A DNA stretch of 64,000 bases from contig CALNYZ010000017.1 in the NCBI GenBank assembly GCA_942490945.1, forward strand, positions 1 through 64,000, written 5' to 3'. The stretch is from CALNYZ01 sp942490945. GTDB lineage: Bacteria; Pseudomonadota; Gammaproteobacteria; UBA6429; Thiohalophilaceae. Position numbers and translations under genes: made by a program. Shown here piece after piece: positions 1-8,706 of this stretch (the first letter of the stretch is position 1; each line of letters begins with the position of its first letter). The notes under the pieces are model-generated. The model had not been told where the DNA came from, made no database searches, and saw only the letters and a list, made by a program, of their open reading frames with translations.

Positions 1-141
1 GAGCAGCGTCAAACAGAATGGACACGGTTTCAATCGTTGCAGGATTTTCTGGATCCAGAAGACATGTCCAGATCGATTCAAGGCTACCCGGCGCCTGTTC
101 GTGCCATTATTTCTGCACGCTCACCCGGCCTGTCTGACTAG
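1..141 (+). CDS. 3' end of an unidentified plus-strand gene
   Basis: Frame 1 is open from the first base to a TAG, giving the last 46 residues of a protein, ending in the residues PGLSD. The stop overlaps the reconstructed stop of rimO on the other strand, so the two genes would converge. I recognise no domain. Forty-six open codons is only modest evidence, and the neighbouring 200 bases contain several frame errors, so the frame itself could be unreliable. Confidence 0.35.
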   Translation, partial: EQRQTEWTRFQSLQDFLDPEDMSRSIQGYPAPVRAIISARSPGLSD

Positions 142-343
142 GCTATTTTCGCGACAAGATCGTGTTCAGTTGAATCGGTAATCGTCACATCAACAAACTC
201 GCCCTCTGCAAACCCGTAGCGTTTTCAATAATCACCTGCCCGTCGATATCCGGTGCCATCTGCGCTGTCATCACGATCGCGCAACGGCACCAGATGTCGA
301 CGATTTCATCGATCGTCACCCGGCTGACGCCCTACATTAGCCG
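138..343 (-). pseudogene. rimO: rimO TRAM-domain remnant in broken frames
   Basis: Translating past the rimO stop and changing frame as needed gives a good TRAM-like tail: LTANVGRQ, then RVTIDEIVD, then GAVARS, DDSAD, APDIDGQVIIENA, and finally GFAEGEFVDVTITDSTEHD running to a TAG at 138-140. About six single-base insertions or deletions are needed within roughly 200 bases. The encoded residues remain conserved between the breaks, which is unlike ordinary pseudogene decay. I infer sequence or assembly error near a contig edge; a truly broken gene is the alternative. Confidence 0.7.
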
Positions 344-1468
344 TTAATTTTGCCTGGCGGTACCGGCTTGCAATTGCATGAGTTCTGCCTGTCGTGAATA
401 TTTAATGCCTTCAGGAACCGGATTGGCCAGTTCATTGGCCGTTGCACCGTCAACAGCTGAATAGGTAAAGCAACCCACACGATCCAGTTGCGCTGCTTCC
501 AGAAACTCCAGCAATATTTCAAAATCGGCTTCAGTTTCACCGGGGAAACCGGTGATAAACGCGCTACGGATAGTGATATCCGGACATATCTCACGCCACT
601 TCTGAATACGCTTTAAGGTATTTTCAGCATTGGCCGGACGGCGCATGGATTTTAGTACGGCTGGACTCGCATGTTGTAGGGGAATATCCAGATAAGGCAA
701 AACTTTACCATCTGCCATCAAGGGAATAATGTCATCGACATGCGGATAAGGATACACATAATGCATTCTTACCCATACACCAAATTGCGATAGCCCTTTG
801 GCCAGATCATACATATTTGTTTTTAAAGGTTGGCCTTGCCAAAACCCGGGTTGGTATTTGACATCAATTCCATAGGCGCTGGTATCCTGCGAGATGACCA
901 GTAACTCTTTCACGCCCGCCTGCACCAGATTGTCCGCTTCCTGCATGACATCTTGTATCGGCCGCGACACCAGATCGCCCCGCAATGCGGGAATAATGCA
1001 AAACCGGCAACGGTGATTACACCCTTCCGAAATTTTCAGATACGCATAGTGTGACGGGGTCAGCTTGATACCTTGCCTGGGGATCAAATCCTGAAACGGG
1101 TCATGTTGCTTACTATGCAGGGGCAAATGTTGCTGTACCGCCAGAAGAACCTCTTCATATGCATGCGGGCCAGTGACCGCCAATACGTTTGGGAACTGCT
1201 GTTGCACAATGTCACCTTTTGCACCCAGACACCCGGTAACGATGACTTTACCGTTTTCATCGAGAGCCTCACTAATCGCTTCCAGTGACTCGTCGATTGC
1301 GCTGTCGATGAAGCCGCAAGTATTAATAATCACCAGGTCTGCTGACGCATAATTGTCCACCAGGTCATAGCCTTGTGTGCGTAACTGGGTGAGGATAATT
1401 TCCGAATCAACGGTCGCCTTGGGACAACCCAGACTCACCATTCCAATACTTGGCGATTTTTTTACCAT
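344..1468 (-). CDS. rimO: Ribosomal protein uS12 methylthiotransferase RimO (3' end frame-broken)
   Basis: RimO is a radical-SAM enzyme that adds a methylthio group to an aspartate of ribosomal protein S12. The frame shows the N-terminal methylthiotransferase domain starting near the motif SLGCPKATVDSE, then the radical-SAM cluster motif CNHRCRFC (CxxxCxxC) and the following barrel. ATG start. The frame stops after 374 residues, whereas RimO is normally about 440: the C-terminal TRAM domain is missing from this frame. It is still encoded downstream, down to about position 138, but in shifting frames (see the next entry). The radical-SAM core is complete, so family assignment is secure; whether the protein is truncated in the cell is doubtful. 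Confidence 0.93.
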   Translation of the reverse strand: MVKKSPSIGMVSLGCPKATVDSEIILTQLRTQGYDLVDNYASADLVIINTCGFIDSAIDESLEAISEALDENGKVIVTGCLGAKGDIVQQQFPNVLAVTGPHAYEEVLLAVQQHLPLHSKQHDPFQDLIPRQGIKLTPSHYAYLKISEGCNHRCRFCIIPALRGDLVSRPIQDVMQEADNLVQAGVKELLVISQDTSAYGIDVKYQPGFWQGQPLKTNMYDLAKGLSQFGVWVRMHYVYPYPHVDDIIPLMADGKVLPYLDIPLQHASPAVLKSMRRPANAENTLKRIQKWREICPDITIRSAFITGFPGETEADFEILLEFLEAAQLDRVGCFTYSAVDGATANELANPVPEGIKYSRQAELMQLQAGTARQN

Positions 1469-1784
1469 ATCGCGTCACTTACGATTTCGGGGAGAGACAT
1501 CGCGCTATACAACTTTATCTTATTGATTTTAATAGTATTTATCATAAAAAAGGCTGATTTCCCGGTAAAATTTGTAGTAATTATAGCTAAAACATTGATT
1601 TTTCATGCTTTTTCGCTATTTTTAGGCTAAAGTTTAGACGCAGTATAACTAAGTACATGTTCTGAATGATATATTAGTGTGTTATAATATTGAAATATTA
1701 TAGAGGATGCCACCACCCACGGGCGTGAATTATACAGATGAATAGATGTCGAATGTTTAAGAAAATGACGAAACGACCGTTAAA
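1469..1784. other. Intergenic region between divergent rimO and mltF
   Basis: No gene is seen in these 316 A+T-rich bases. They must carry the promoters of both flanking divergent genes. The clearest structure is a perfect palindrome of 9-base arms, TATAATATT / AATATTATA, with a 2-base centre at 1683-1702, about 80 bases before mltF. It contains TATAAT on the plus strand and could be a promoter -10 region, an operator, or just A+T-rich chance. Confidence 0.4.
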
Positions 1785-3218
1785 ATGGGTATGGGGTTGA
1801 TGGGCATGCGTAGACGAATTGCAGCATTTATGATGGCTGGGGCCACCTTGTTATTGGTACTGCTGAATGCTTGCGCGCCACAAAAAAGCCTGCTTGATCA
1901 GGTTATTGCGTCTGGAGAGCTGGTTGCCCTGACACGCAACGCAGGTACAACCTATTATCAGGGCCCCAATGGTCCGACTGGCCTTGAATATGATTTACTC
2001 GAGCGATTTGCCAACTTCCTTAACGTAAAACTCACCCTGGTCACGACAGATGATTTGAAAACCATGCTGAATAAAGTAAGCAATGGTGATGTAAATGTGG
2101 CCGCCGCAGGATTAACAGTTACACCCGATCGAAAAGAGAAAGTTCGTTTCAGTTCGCCCTACCAGTACATCACGCAACAAATTGTTTACAACCAATCAGG
2201 TACCAAACCGAAAACATTAACCGATCTGACCAATACCAAACTGGAAATTGTCGCCAACAGCAGTCATGCAGAACGGTTGAAAGAGCTCAAGTCTACCTGG
2301 CTAAACCTCGACTGGAATGAAAATTCTATAAGTGGTACTACAGAACTGATGAGCCGCGTCGCGGAAAACACCATTGATTACACGATTGTGGATTCGAACG
2401 AACTGGCTCACCATCGTCGCTATCACCCTGAACTTCGCGTGGCATTTGATATTTCACAGCCACAAGCTCTAGCCTGGGCGTTCAAACGTGGCGAAGACGA
2501 ATCCTTGTTTAAAAAAGCAGAGTTATTCTTTAGTAACCTCAAAGCCAGTGGTGAACTGGACCGACTCATTAAACGTCATACTACTTATGTACAAAATTAC
2601 GACTATGCCGGTACCTACATATACATGAACCATGTAAATTCCCGCTTACCGCTTTATAAAGATTTGTTTACAGCAGCCGCGAAAAAATACAAGTTGAAAT
2701 GGCCGCTACTGGCTGCCATGGCCTATCAGGAATCTCACTGGCGTCCTGATGCTGTCTCACCTACCGGTGTCAGAGGCATCATGATGCTGACGCAAGTTAC
2801 AGCAAATCAATTGGGGGTCACATCCCGAACCGATGTGGAAGAAAGTATTTTTGGTGGCGCACAATATTTACGCGAACTGATAGATCGTTTTCCATCACAT
2901 ATAAAACAACCTGATCGCACCTGGCTTGCATTGGCAGCCTACAATGTTGGCTATGGCCATGTACGTGATGCACAAATAATTACTGAAATGCGTGGCGGTG
3001 ATCCGGACAAGTGGTCTGATATAAAAGAAAATCTGCCCTTACTGCGACGCAAGGAATGGTATAAACAGACACGTTACGGCTATGCCCGCGGTAATGAACC
3101 GGTTCGTTATGTCGAGAACATTCGCAGTTATCATGATATTTTACGTTGGCAAATAGAGCAAATTCGCCCAAGCAATGTATCACCATCGATACTGGCGTTT
3201 GCTTCACCTGTTTTATAA
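1785..3218 (+). CDS. mltF: Membrane-bound lytic murein transglycosylase F
   Basis: MltF cleaves peptidoglycan with formation of 1,6-anhydromuramic ends at the outer membrane. A hydrophobic leader ends in the lipobox LLNAC with Cys30 as the lipidation site. Residues about 40-270 resemble a solute-binding-protein domain; residues about 290-460 form the SLT lysozyme-like domain, with the catalytic Glu in AYQESHW (E316) and the following SPTGVRGIMMLT motif. At 477 residues the length fits the family (about 480-520). Several ATGs lie close together (residues 1, 3, 6, 8), so the exact start is uncertain. It converges on the HD-GYP gene, with only 6 bases between the stops. Confidence 0.92.
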   Translation: MGMGLMGMRRRIAAFMMAGATLLLVLLNACAPQKSLLDQVIASGELVALTRNAGTTYYQGPNGPTGLEYDLLERFANFLNVKLTLVTTDDLKTMLNKVSNGDVNVAAAGLTVTPDRKEKVRFSSPYQYITQQIVYNQSGTKPKTLTDLTNTKLEIVANSSHAERLKELKSTWLNLDWNENSISGTTELMSRVAENTIDYTIVDSNELAHHRRYHPELRVAFDISQPQALAWAFKRGEDESLFKKAELFFSNLKASGELDRLIKRHTTYVQNYDYAGTYIYMNHVNSRLPLYKDLFTAAAKKYKLKWPLLAAMAYQESHWRPDAVSPTGVRGIMMLTQVTANQLGVTSRTDVEESIFGGAQYLRELIDRFPSHIKQPDRTWLALAAYNVGYGHVRDAQIITEMRGGDPDKWSDIKENLPLLRRKEWYKQTRYGYARGNEPVRYVENIRSYHDILRWQIEQIRPSNVSPSILAFASPVL

Positions 3219-3224
3219 AAATTC

Positions 3225-4280
3225 TTATTTACTAAATCGTTGGCGAATATACTGGTTAAATATATCCACCCAGTGCGAATCAAACTGTGTTCCTTTACGA
3301 CCATTTATATCGGCAACTACTCGTATAATTGTGCGTTTATCCTCGCTACCATCTGCTGAATACGTCATCAGATCATATGCATCAACAATGTTAAGCAATT
3401 TTGCCCCGGCCGTAATATCATCACTTTTAAGTTTATTCGGGTATCCCTCGCCATCCACACGTTCATGATGCTGTAATACAATTTTAACAGCTTCATCCCA
3501 CTCGCCCAATCCTTGCAGCAATTGTGATGCAAGCAAAGGATGTTCTGACATATTTTCAATATCTGGATTTATAAAGTCGCCATGGTTATTAAGGGCAGAA
3601 CCGGGCACGAATGTCATACCGACATCATGCATATAAACTGCGGCTTTTAATTGCTTGCTATCAACTGGTAGACCGGCAATCTCATTCATCCCGGTTGCCA
3701 TTTCCATCATACGAACTGTACTGCCACGCTTACCGATAATTCTTTGCTCCATAAGCAAGGAAAGATTCATGAACAATTCCATATCATCAAACTCGGTCGA
3801 AGCAGTATCACTACTGTCGTCGGTAGTTTCATACTCAAAACCGGGATCAAACACACGAATTGCATTCAGAATGACCGCTTCGTCATTATCTCGTTGATGT
3901 ACGGTTACGATCGTACTATTAAATTCCGGCAATCTTTCCAGCGCATTGGCCTGCTCATACAACTGCGCATAAGCCAGACTGCGACACGACTCCAGGCTCA
4001 ACAGAAACAAATCACTCATTAACTGAATGTAATCACGTTGATTATTGCGGATTTGATCCAGGATATTTTCGAGATGATGAATGAATTCAGACAATTCGTT
4101 CAGTCCCATCATACGTAGATTACTTTTTACGGAATGCATGCGGCGAAATAATGCATGCGGTGCTTCCTGATCGTCTGGCTGTTGATTCAGTTCGGTAAGA
4201 ATTTCGCGTATCGACAGGCACGCATCATCATACTCACCGAAGAAGTCGTTAATCAGTTCTATATCAAGCGCTGCATCCAT
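3225..4280 (-). CDS. Hpt domain fused to a divergent HD-GYP domain
   Basis: Residues about 1-110 look like a histidine phosphotransfer domain: the helix FRRMHSVKSNLRMMGL carries the candidate phosphohistidine H49. After an acidic linker (150-168) comes an HD-GYP domain, the class that hydrolyses cyclic di-GMP. Visible core residues are HD at 218-219, H247, HHE at 271-273, DGEGYP at 276-281 and D300. Two usual features are altered: the first metal-binding His region (normally GHSxRV) reads GKRGSTVRM, and HDxGK reads HDVGM. It may therefore be a weak enzyme or a sensor. No receiver domain or partner kinase gene is adjacent. The hydrolase activity is inferred, not shown. Confidence 0.82.
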   Translation of the reverse strand: MDAALDIELINDFFGEYDDACLSIREILTELNQQPDDQEAPHALFRRMHSVKSNLRMMGLNELSEFIHHLENILDQIRNNQRDYIQLMSDLFLLSLESCRSLAYAQLYEQANALERLPEFNSTIVTVHQRDNDEAVILNAIRVFDPGFEYETTDDSSDTASTEFDDMELFMNLSLLMEQRIIGKRGSTVRMMEMATGMNEIAGLPVDSKQLKAAVYMHDVGMTFVPGSALNNHGDFINPDIENMSEHPLLASQLLQGLGEWDEAVKIVLQHHERVDGEGYPNKLKSDDITAGAKLLNIVDAYDLMTYSADGSEDKRTIIRVVADINGRKGTQFDSHWVDIFNQYIRQRFSK

Positions 4281-4415
4281 TGAGGCTTCTTGGCAATAAG
4301 GTGATTTATCCTCATTCTATAGCGTCAAATAATGGGGAGTTCTTTAATTAATCACCACCAAACTATAGCGGGAAATCTGGCAGGCAGGGTGATAACTTGT
4401 TGATTGGTTAAGGCT

Positions 4416-4880
4416 TTATCGGCGACTCTGAAAAAAACGACTCAATATATGGCCACAGGGTTGTGCCAACACACCCTTTGTTACTTGCAGCTGGTGATTC
4501 AGTTGATCTGATTGCACAAGATTAAAAACACTCCCCGCCGAGCCGGTGCGTGGGTCAGCCGCGCCATAAACAAGTCGTTTTATTCTTGCATGCACCATAG
4601 CAGATGCACACATTGGGCAAGGTTCCAATGTGACGTATAACGTGCAATCGATCAGACGATAATTACCTAACGCCTCTCCTGCCTTTCGCAAGGCAAGAAT
4701 CTCGGCATGGGCAGTGGGGTCGTGTTGAAGAATGGGTTGGTTAAACGCTTCAGCAATCAGTATGTCATCTTTGACAATCACCGCACCGACTGGCACTTCA
4801 TTATCCGATGCTGCCTGACCGGCCAGGTCTAATGCGCGTTGCATCCAGTGTTCATCAGATAGCAATGATGTTATTCCCAC
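4416..4880 (-). CDS. tadA: tRNA-specific adenosine deaminase TadA
   Basis: TadA deaminates the wobble adenosine of tRNA-Arg(ACG) to inosine and is normally essential. The zinc-deaminase signature is complete: HAE at residues 58-60 (zinc ligand and proton-shuttle Glu) and PCPMC at 87-91 with the two Cys ligands. The length of 154 residues is normal. The start is taken as GTG at 4880, because the N-terminus then aligns with known TadA proteins (helix SDEHWMQRAL). That start overlaps the guaA stop by 10 bases, suggesting translational coupling. Confidence 0.93.
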   Translation of the reverse strand: MGITSLLSDEHWMQRALDLAGQAASDNEVPVGAVIVKDDILIAEAFNQPILQHDPTAHAEILALRKAGEALGNYRLIDCTLYVTLEPCPMCASAMVHARIKRLVYGAADPRTGSAGSVFNLVQSDQLNHQLQVTKGVLAQPCGHILSRFFQSRR

Positions 4881-6451
4881 TCAATGGTGGCGGGCGGCTT
4901 GCTTGAAATGTCGTAGGTAACGCGTGATATGCCGTCAATTTCATTAATAATGCGGCGTGAGACAATTTCAAGAAAATCATACGGCAATCTGGCCCAACGG
5001 GCGGTCATGAAATCTATCGTCTCGACTGCACGTAATGCAATGACGTATTCATAGCGTCTGCCATCACCAGTAACACCGACCGATTTTACTGGCAGGAATA
5101 CCGCGAAGGCCTGACTCACCTTGTGGTAAAGATCGGCCTTATGCAATTCTTCAATAAAAATATGATCAGCCAGTCGCAGGTAATCCGCGTATTCTTTTTT
5201 AACCTCACCCAGTATCCGTACACCCAGTCCAGGTCCGGGAAACGGATGACGATAAACCATGTCGAAGGGCAAGCCCAGCTCCAAACCTATCTTGCGTACT
5301 TCATCCTTGAATAATTCGCGTAAGGGTTCACATAATTTGAGTTTCATGTGCTCTGGCAATCCACCGACATTATGATGCGATTTTATAAGGTGTGCTTTAC
5401 CCGTTTTCGCACCTGCCGATTCAATAACATCAGGATAAATTGTACCCTGTGCCAGCCACTTGGCGTTTTTTAATATGTTTGCTTGCTCTTCAAATACGTC
5501 GATAAACATATTACCGATTATTTTACGTTTGTGTTCGGGGTCAGCAACGCCTTTCAAGGCAAACAGAAAACGATCTTCTGCATCAACACGTATTACCTTT
5601 ACACCCATATGCTCGGCAAAGGTGGCCATCACCTGTTCGCCTTCTTTATGTCGTAGTAAACCGTTATCGACAAACACACAGGTTAACTGCTTTCCAATAG
5701 CTTTATGTAACAGCGCGGCAACGACGGATGAATCGACACCGCCGGACAGACCCAGCACGACTTCATCTTCCCCTACCAGGTTTCGAATCGTCTCGATACG
5801 ATTGTCTATGATGTTATCTGCGGTCCATAAATTTCCACAGCCACACAGGCTGTGAACAAAACGCTCGATAATGCGTTGACCCTGCAAGGTATGCGTGACT
5901 TCCGGATGAAATTGCACGCCATAGAATTTACGCGCGTCATCGGCCATGCCTGCTATTGGCGCACTCTCGGTAGATGCCATTAATTTAAAACCCGGCGGCA
6001 AATCCATGACGCGGTCACCATGGCTCATCCACACATCCAGTAAGCCGTAACCCTCTTCTGTGGTGTGATCTTCGATGTCTGTTAACAACAAGCTGTGACC
6101 ACGCGCCCGAACCTGGGCATAACCGTATTCATGGTGATCCGCATTTTCAACCTTGCCACCCAGTTGTGCCGCCATGGTTTGCATGCCATAACATATTCCC
6201 AAAACAGGAATGCCCATATCAAACACAGCGGCTGTGACTTGTGGTGCTTCGGCTGCAGTGGTGCTTTCCGGTCCACCCGAGAGGATCAGACCGGAGGGTT
6301 TAAATGTTTTGATATCCGACTCGCTGACATCGTAGGCATAGATTTCACAGTACACGCCGGCTTCTCGCACACGTCGGGCGATCAACTGGGTATATTGCGA
6401 ACCAAAATCGAGAATTAAAATTCGATCAGCGTGAATAGTAGATTTTGTCAC
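4871..6451 (-). CDS. guaA: GMP synthase (glutamine-hydrolysing)
   Basis: GuaA converts XMP to GMP using ATP and glutamine. The N-terminal class I amidotransferase domain has its nucleophile C87 in GICYGMQ and the His/Glu pair at H182 and E184 (FHPEV). The ATP-pyrophosphatase domain has the P-loop SGGVDS at 236-241, and the C-terminal dimerisation domain ends with the family-typical PPATIEWE. The full length is 526 residues. The start codon is GTG, supported by alignment with the usual N-terminus. It lies 32 bases after guaB, in the common guaBA operon arrangement, and overlaps tadA. Confidence 0.97.
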   Translation of the reverse strand: MTKSTIHADRILILDFGSQYTQLIARRVREAGVYCEIYAYDVSESDIKTFKPSGLILSGGPESTTAAEAPQVTAAVFDMGIPVLGICYGMQTMAAQLGGKVENADHHEYGYAQVRARGHSLLLTDIEDHTTEEGYGLLDVWMSHGDRVMDLPPGFKLMASTESAPIAGMADDARKFYGVQFHPEVTHTLQGQRIIERFVHSLCGCGNLWTADNIIDNRIETIRNLVGEDEVVLGLSGGVDSSVVAALLHKAIGKQLTCVFVDNGLLRHKEGEQVMATFAEHMGVKVIRVDAEDRFLFALKGVADPEHKRKIIGNMFIDVFEEQANILKNAKWLAQGTIYPDVIESAGAKTGKAHLIKSHHNVGGLPEHMKLKLCEPLRELFKDEVRKIGLELGLPFDMVYRHPFPGPGLGVRILGEVKKEYADYLRLADHIFIEELHKADLYHKVSQAFAVFLPVKSVGVTGDGRRYEYVIALRAVETIDFMTARWARLPYDFLEIVSRRIINEIDGISRVTYDISSKPPATIEWE

Positions 6452-6483
6452 TGGTAGATACGTTCCCGGTAAACGTTTACAGA

Positions 6484-7944
6484 TCAGGCGCGGTAATTTG
6501 GTGCTTCTTTGGTGATTGAAACATCGTGCACATGACTTTCACGCATACCGGCATTGGTAACACGAACAAAATTCGGTTTGGTTCGCATGTCAGTTATGGT
6601 GGCACAACCTGTATAGCCCATGCTCGCGCGAATCCCGCCCAGCATCTGGAAAATGACTGGCCCTAATGGCCCCTTAAATGGCACGCGCCCTTCGATGCCT
6701 TCCGGAACCAGTTTTTCAGCCTCATTACCTTCCTGAAAATAACGATCACTGGATCCTTCTTTGGATGTCATGGCGCCCATCGAACCCATACCGCGATAAG
6801 ACTTGTAGGTTCGACCCTGGTACAACTCAACCTCACCCGGAGCTTCTTCTGTGCCTGCAAACATACTGCCGAGCATGATGGAGTGCGCGCCGGCTGCCAA
6901 GGCTTTACAAATATCACCTGAGTAACGAATTCCACCATCGGCGATTAATGGTATATCCGATTTTTTGAGTGCTGCCGCGACATTCGCCACCGCAGATATT
7001 TGTGGCACACCAACTCCCGAAACAATACGCGTAGTGCAAATGGAACCCGGACCAATTCCCACCTTGACGGCGTCGGCGCCGACCTTGGCAAGAGCAAGCG
7101 CCGCCTCTGCCGTTGCGATATTGCCGCCAATGACCTGAACATCATAATTAGACTTGACCCACTTGACGCGTTCGATCACACCTTGTGAATGTCCATGCGC
7201 GGTATCAACCACGATAACATCCACACCCGCGGCAACCAGCCCGGCGACGCGTTCATCTGTTCCCGGCCCAACGCCAACCGCAGCGCCTACACGTAATTGC
7301 CCCTGATCATCTTTACAGGCATTGGGGAATTCTGTTGCTTTTTGAATATCTTTGACGGTCATCAGACCACGAAGTCGGAAGTTATCATCAACGACCAACA
7401 CCTTTTCAATTCGATGCTCGTGTAACAAATGCTGTACTTCGTCTTTATTGGCGCCTTCTTTAACGGTAATCAGACGCGCTTTGGGTGTCATGATCTTGTT
7501 TACCGGCTCATCAAATCGGGTTTCAAAGCGTAAATCCCGGCTCGTCACGATACCGACCAAATCTTCGCCATCGACAACCGGCACACCGGAGATATTTTTT
7601 GCGCGGGTCAAAGATAAGACTTCTCTAATACTCGTGCTTGGCGTCACGGTGATCGGGTCTTTTATCACGCCGCTTTCAAACTTTTTGACACGTCTGACTT
7701 GCTCTGCCTGCTGCTCGGCGGTCATGTTTTTGTGAACAATCCCCAAGCCACCCTCCTGGGCAATAGCAATCGCCAACCGCGCTTCAGTAACAGTGTCCAT
7801 GGCAGCGGAGACAAGCGGTATATTAAGGTCAATACCCCGGCAGAGGCGCGTCTGCAGGCTTACATCACGTGGCAAGACCGATGAATGGGCAGGAACGAGT
7901 AATACATCATCAAAAGTGAGCGCTTCCTCAGCGATACGCAGCAT
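6484..7944 (-). CDS. guaB: Inosine-5'-monophosphate dehydrogenase
   Basis: GuaB oxidises IMP to XMP with NAD, the committed step of guanine nucleotide synthesis, feeding GuaA directly downstream. The barrel starts at residue 1 with the two tandem CBS domains inserted at about 95-205. The catalytic Cys is C303 in GPGSICTTRIVSG, and the flap region follows. The length of 486 residues is standard. ATG start with an AGGAG ribosome-binding site about 7 bases upstream. A likely promoter lies at 8035-8063. Confidence 0.97.
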   Translation of the reverse strand: MLRIAEEALTFDDVLLVPAHSSVLPRDVSLQTRLCRGIDLNIPLVSAAMDTVTEARLAIAIAQEGGLGIVHKNMTAEQQAEQVRRVKKFESGVIKDPITVTPSTSIREVLSLTRAKNISGVPVVDGEDLVGIVTSRDLRFETRFDEPVNKIMTPKARLITVKEGANKDEVQHLLHEHRIEKVLVVDDNFRLRGLMTVKDIQKATEFPNACKDDQGQLRVGAAVGVGPGTDERVAGLVAAGVDVIVVDTAHGHSQGVIERVKWVKSNYDVQVIGGNIATAEAALALAKVGADAVKVGIGPGSICTTRIVSGVGVPQISAVANVAAALKKSDIPLIADGGIRYSGDICKALAAGAHSIMLGSMFAGTEEAPGEVELYQGRTYKSYRGMGSMGAMTSKEGSSDRYFQEGNEAEKLVPEGIEGRVPFKGPLGPVIFQMLGGIRASMGYTGCATITDMRTKPNFVRVTNAGMRESHVHDVSITKEAPNYRA

Positions 7945-8291
7945 GTAGAGCTCCTAATCTGTGAATCTGGCATTCGGTGGTTTGAAACAGCCCATTTAGG
8001 TAAACGAAGCTGACCAGATGCGGTAAAACCGCGAATTATAAAGATTTTTTAAGTAACGGTAAATCACAAAAATACGATCTGATAAGGTGTTGCCATCTGC
8101 AGCCCGGCATCGCATAATGGTTGGAGTCAAATAGATGGCTAGATTGTTAAGTTTACCTCACTTTCGGATAAACTTGGTCTAAAAAACTATTTAACCAGAC
8201 ATTTTAACCAGCTGGCTGTCACGAAGGGGTTCAAGACAGTTATATCGGGTATCGATTAAACAGCTGGTCACAATAAAAACTGGAGGAGCAA
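7945..8291. other. Intergenic region between divergent guaB and the DUF4398-like lipoprotein gene
   Basis: No gene is seen in 347 bases. Apart from the guaB promoter, there are two inverted repeats upstream of the lipoprotein gene: AAGTTTACC and its near complement at 8149-8175 (7-base perfect arms plus CC/GG), and ACCAGCTG / CAGCTGGT around 8207-8268. Either could be an operator or leader structure; I cannot assign a regulator. Confidence 0.35.
8035..8063 (-). promoter_or_regulatory. Probable guaB promoter
   Basis: On the minus strand a perfect -10 TATAAT (8035-8040) is preceded by TTTACC (8058-8063) with a 17-base spacer. It lies about 90 bases upstream of the guaB ATG. Just downstream is a small GCGG/CCGC hairpin. 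No clear PurR operator is seen. This is a pattern match only. Confidence 0.5.
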
Positions 8292-8597
8292 ATGAAGAAA
8301 CTGATTATTATGGCCGCCGCAACGGTATTAACGATTGCAGCATGTGGTAGTTCACCTATGTACAACAAAGGTGACGCTGTTGGCGCAATCACGGCAGCCG
8401 AACACCAATTATCACGTGCCGAAAGTCAAAACTTCGCGTGGCGTGATACCGGCAAACTCATCAAAAAGGCAAAAGAAGCCCTGAAGAAAGAAGACTTTGA
8501 TGAAGCCGTTAAACTGGCAAATAAAGCGAAACAACAAAGCACATTGGCACTTGAACAAGCCATGGCTGCAAATAAAGCCGGTCCACACATGAAGTAA
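8292..8597 (+). CDS. Small lipoprotein, DUF4398-like
   Basis: A 101-residue protein with a signal ending in the lipobox TIAAC (Cys at about residue 18), so probably a periplasmic lipoprotein. The mature part is one long charged helix rich in Ala, Lys and Glu, with the pattern KAKEALKKEDFDEAVKLANKAK typical of DUF4398 proteins. The function is unknown. A strong GGAGGA ribosome-binding site precedes the ATG, and a strong intrinsic terminator follows 22 bases after the stop, so it is a single-gene transcript, likely well expressed. Confidence 0.8.
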   Translation: MKKLIIMAAATVLTIAACGSSPMYNKGDAVGAITAAEHQLSRAESQNFAWRDTGKLIKKAKEALKKEDFDEAVKLANKAKQQSTLALEQAMAANKAGPHMK

Positions 8598-8621
8598 CAA
8601 GCTGGACGCCACGAAAATAAA

Positions 8622-8648
8622 AAGCCGGGCCTTCCCGGCTTTTTTTTT
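8622..8648 (+). terminator. Intrinsic terminator after the lipoprotein gene
   Basis: Perfect 8-base stem AAGCCGGG / CCCGGCTT with loop CCTT, followed by an uninterrupted run of T to 8648. A textbook rho-independent terminator. Confidence 0.92.
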
Positions 8649-8706
8649 CTGTTTATCAGAACAATCTGCATACCCAAATTATCAGCATCACATTTATAAT
8701 TACTAT

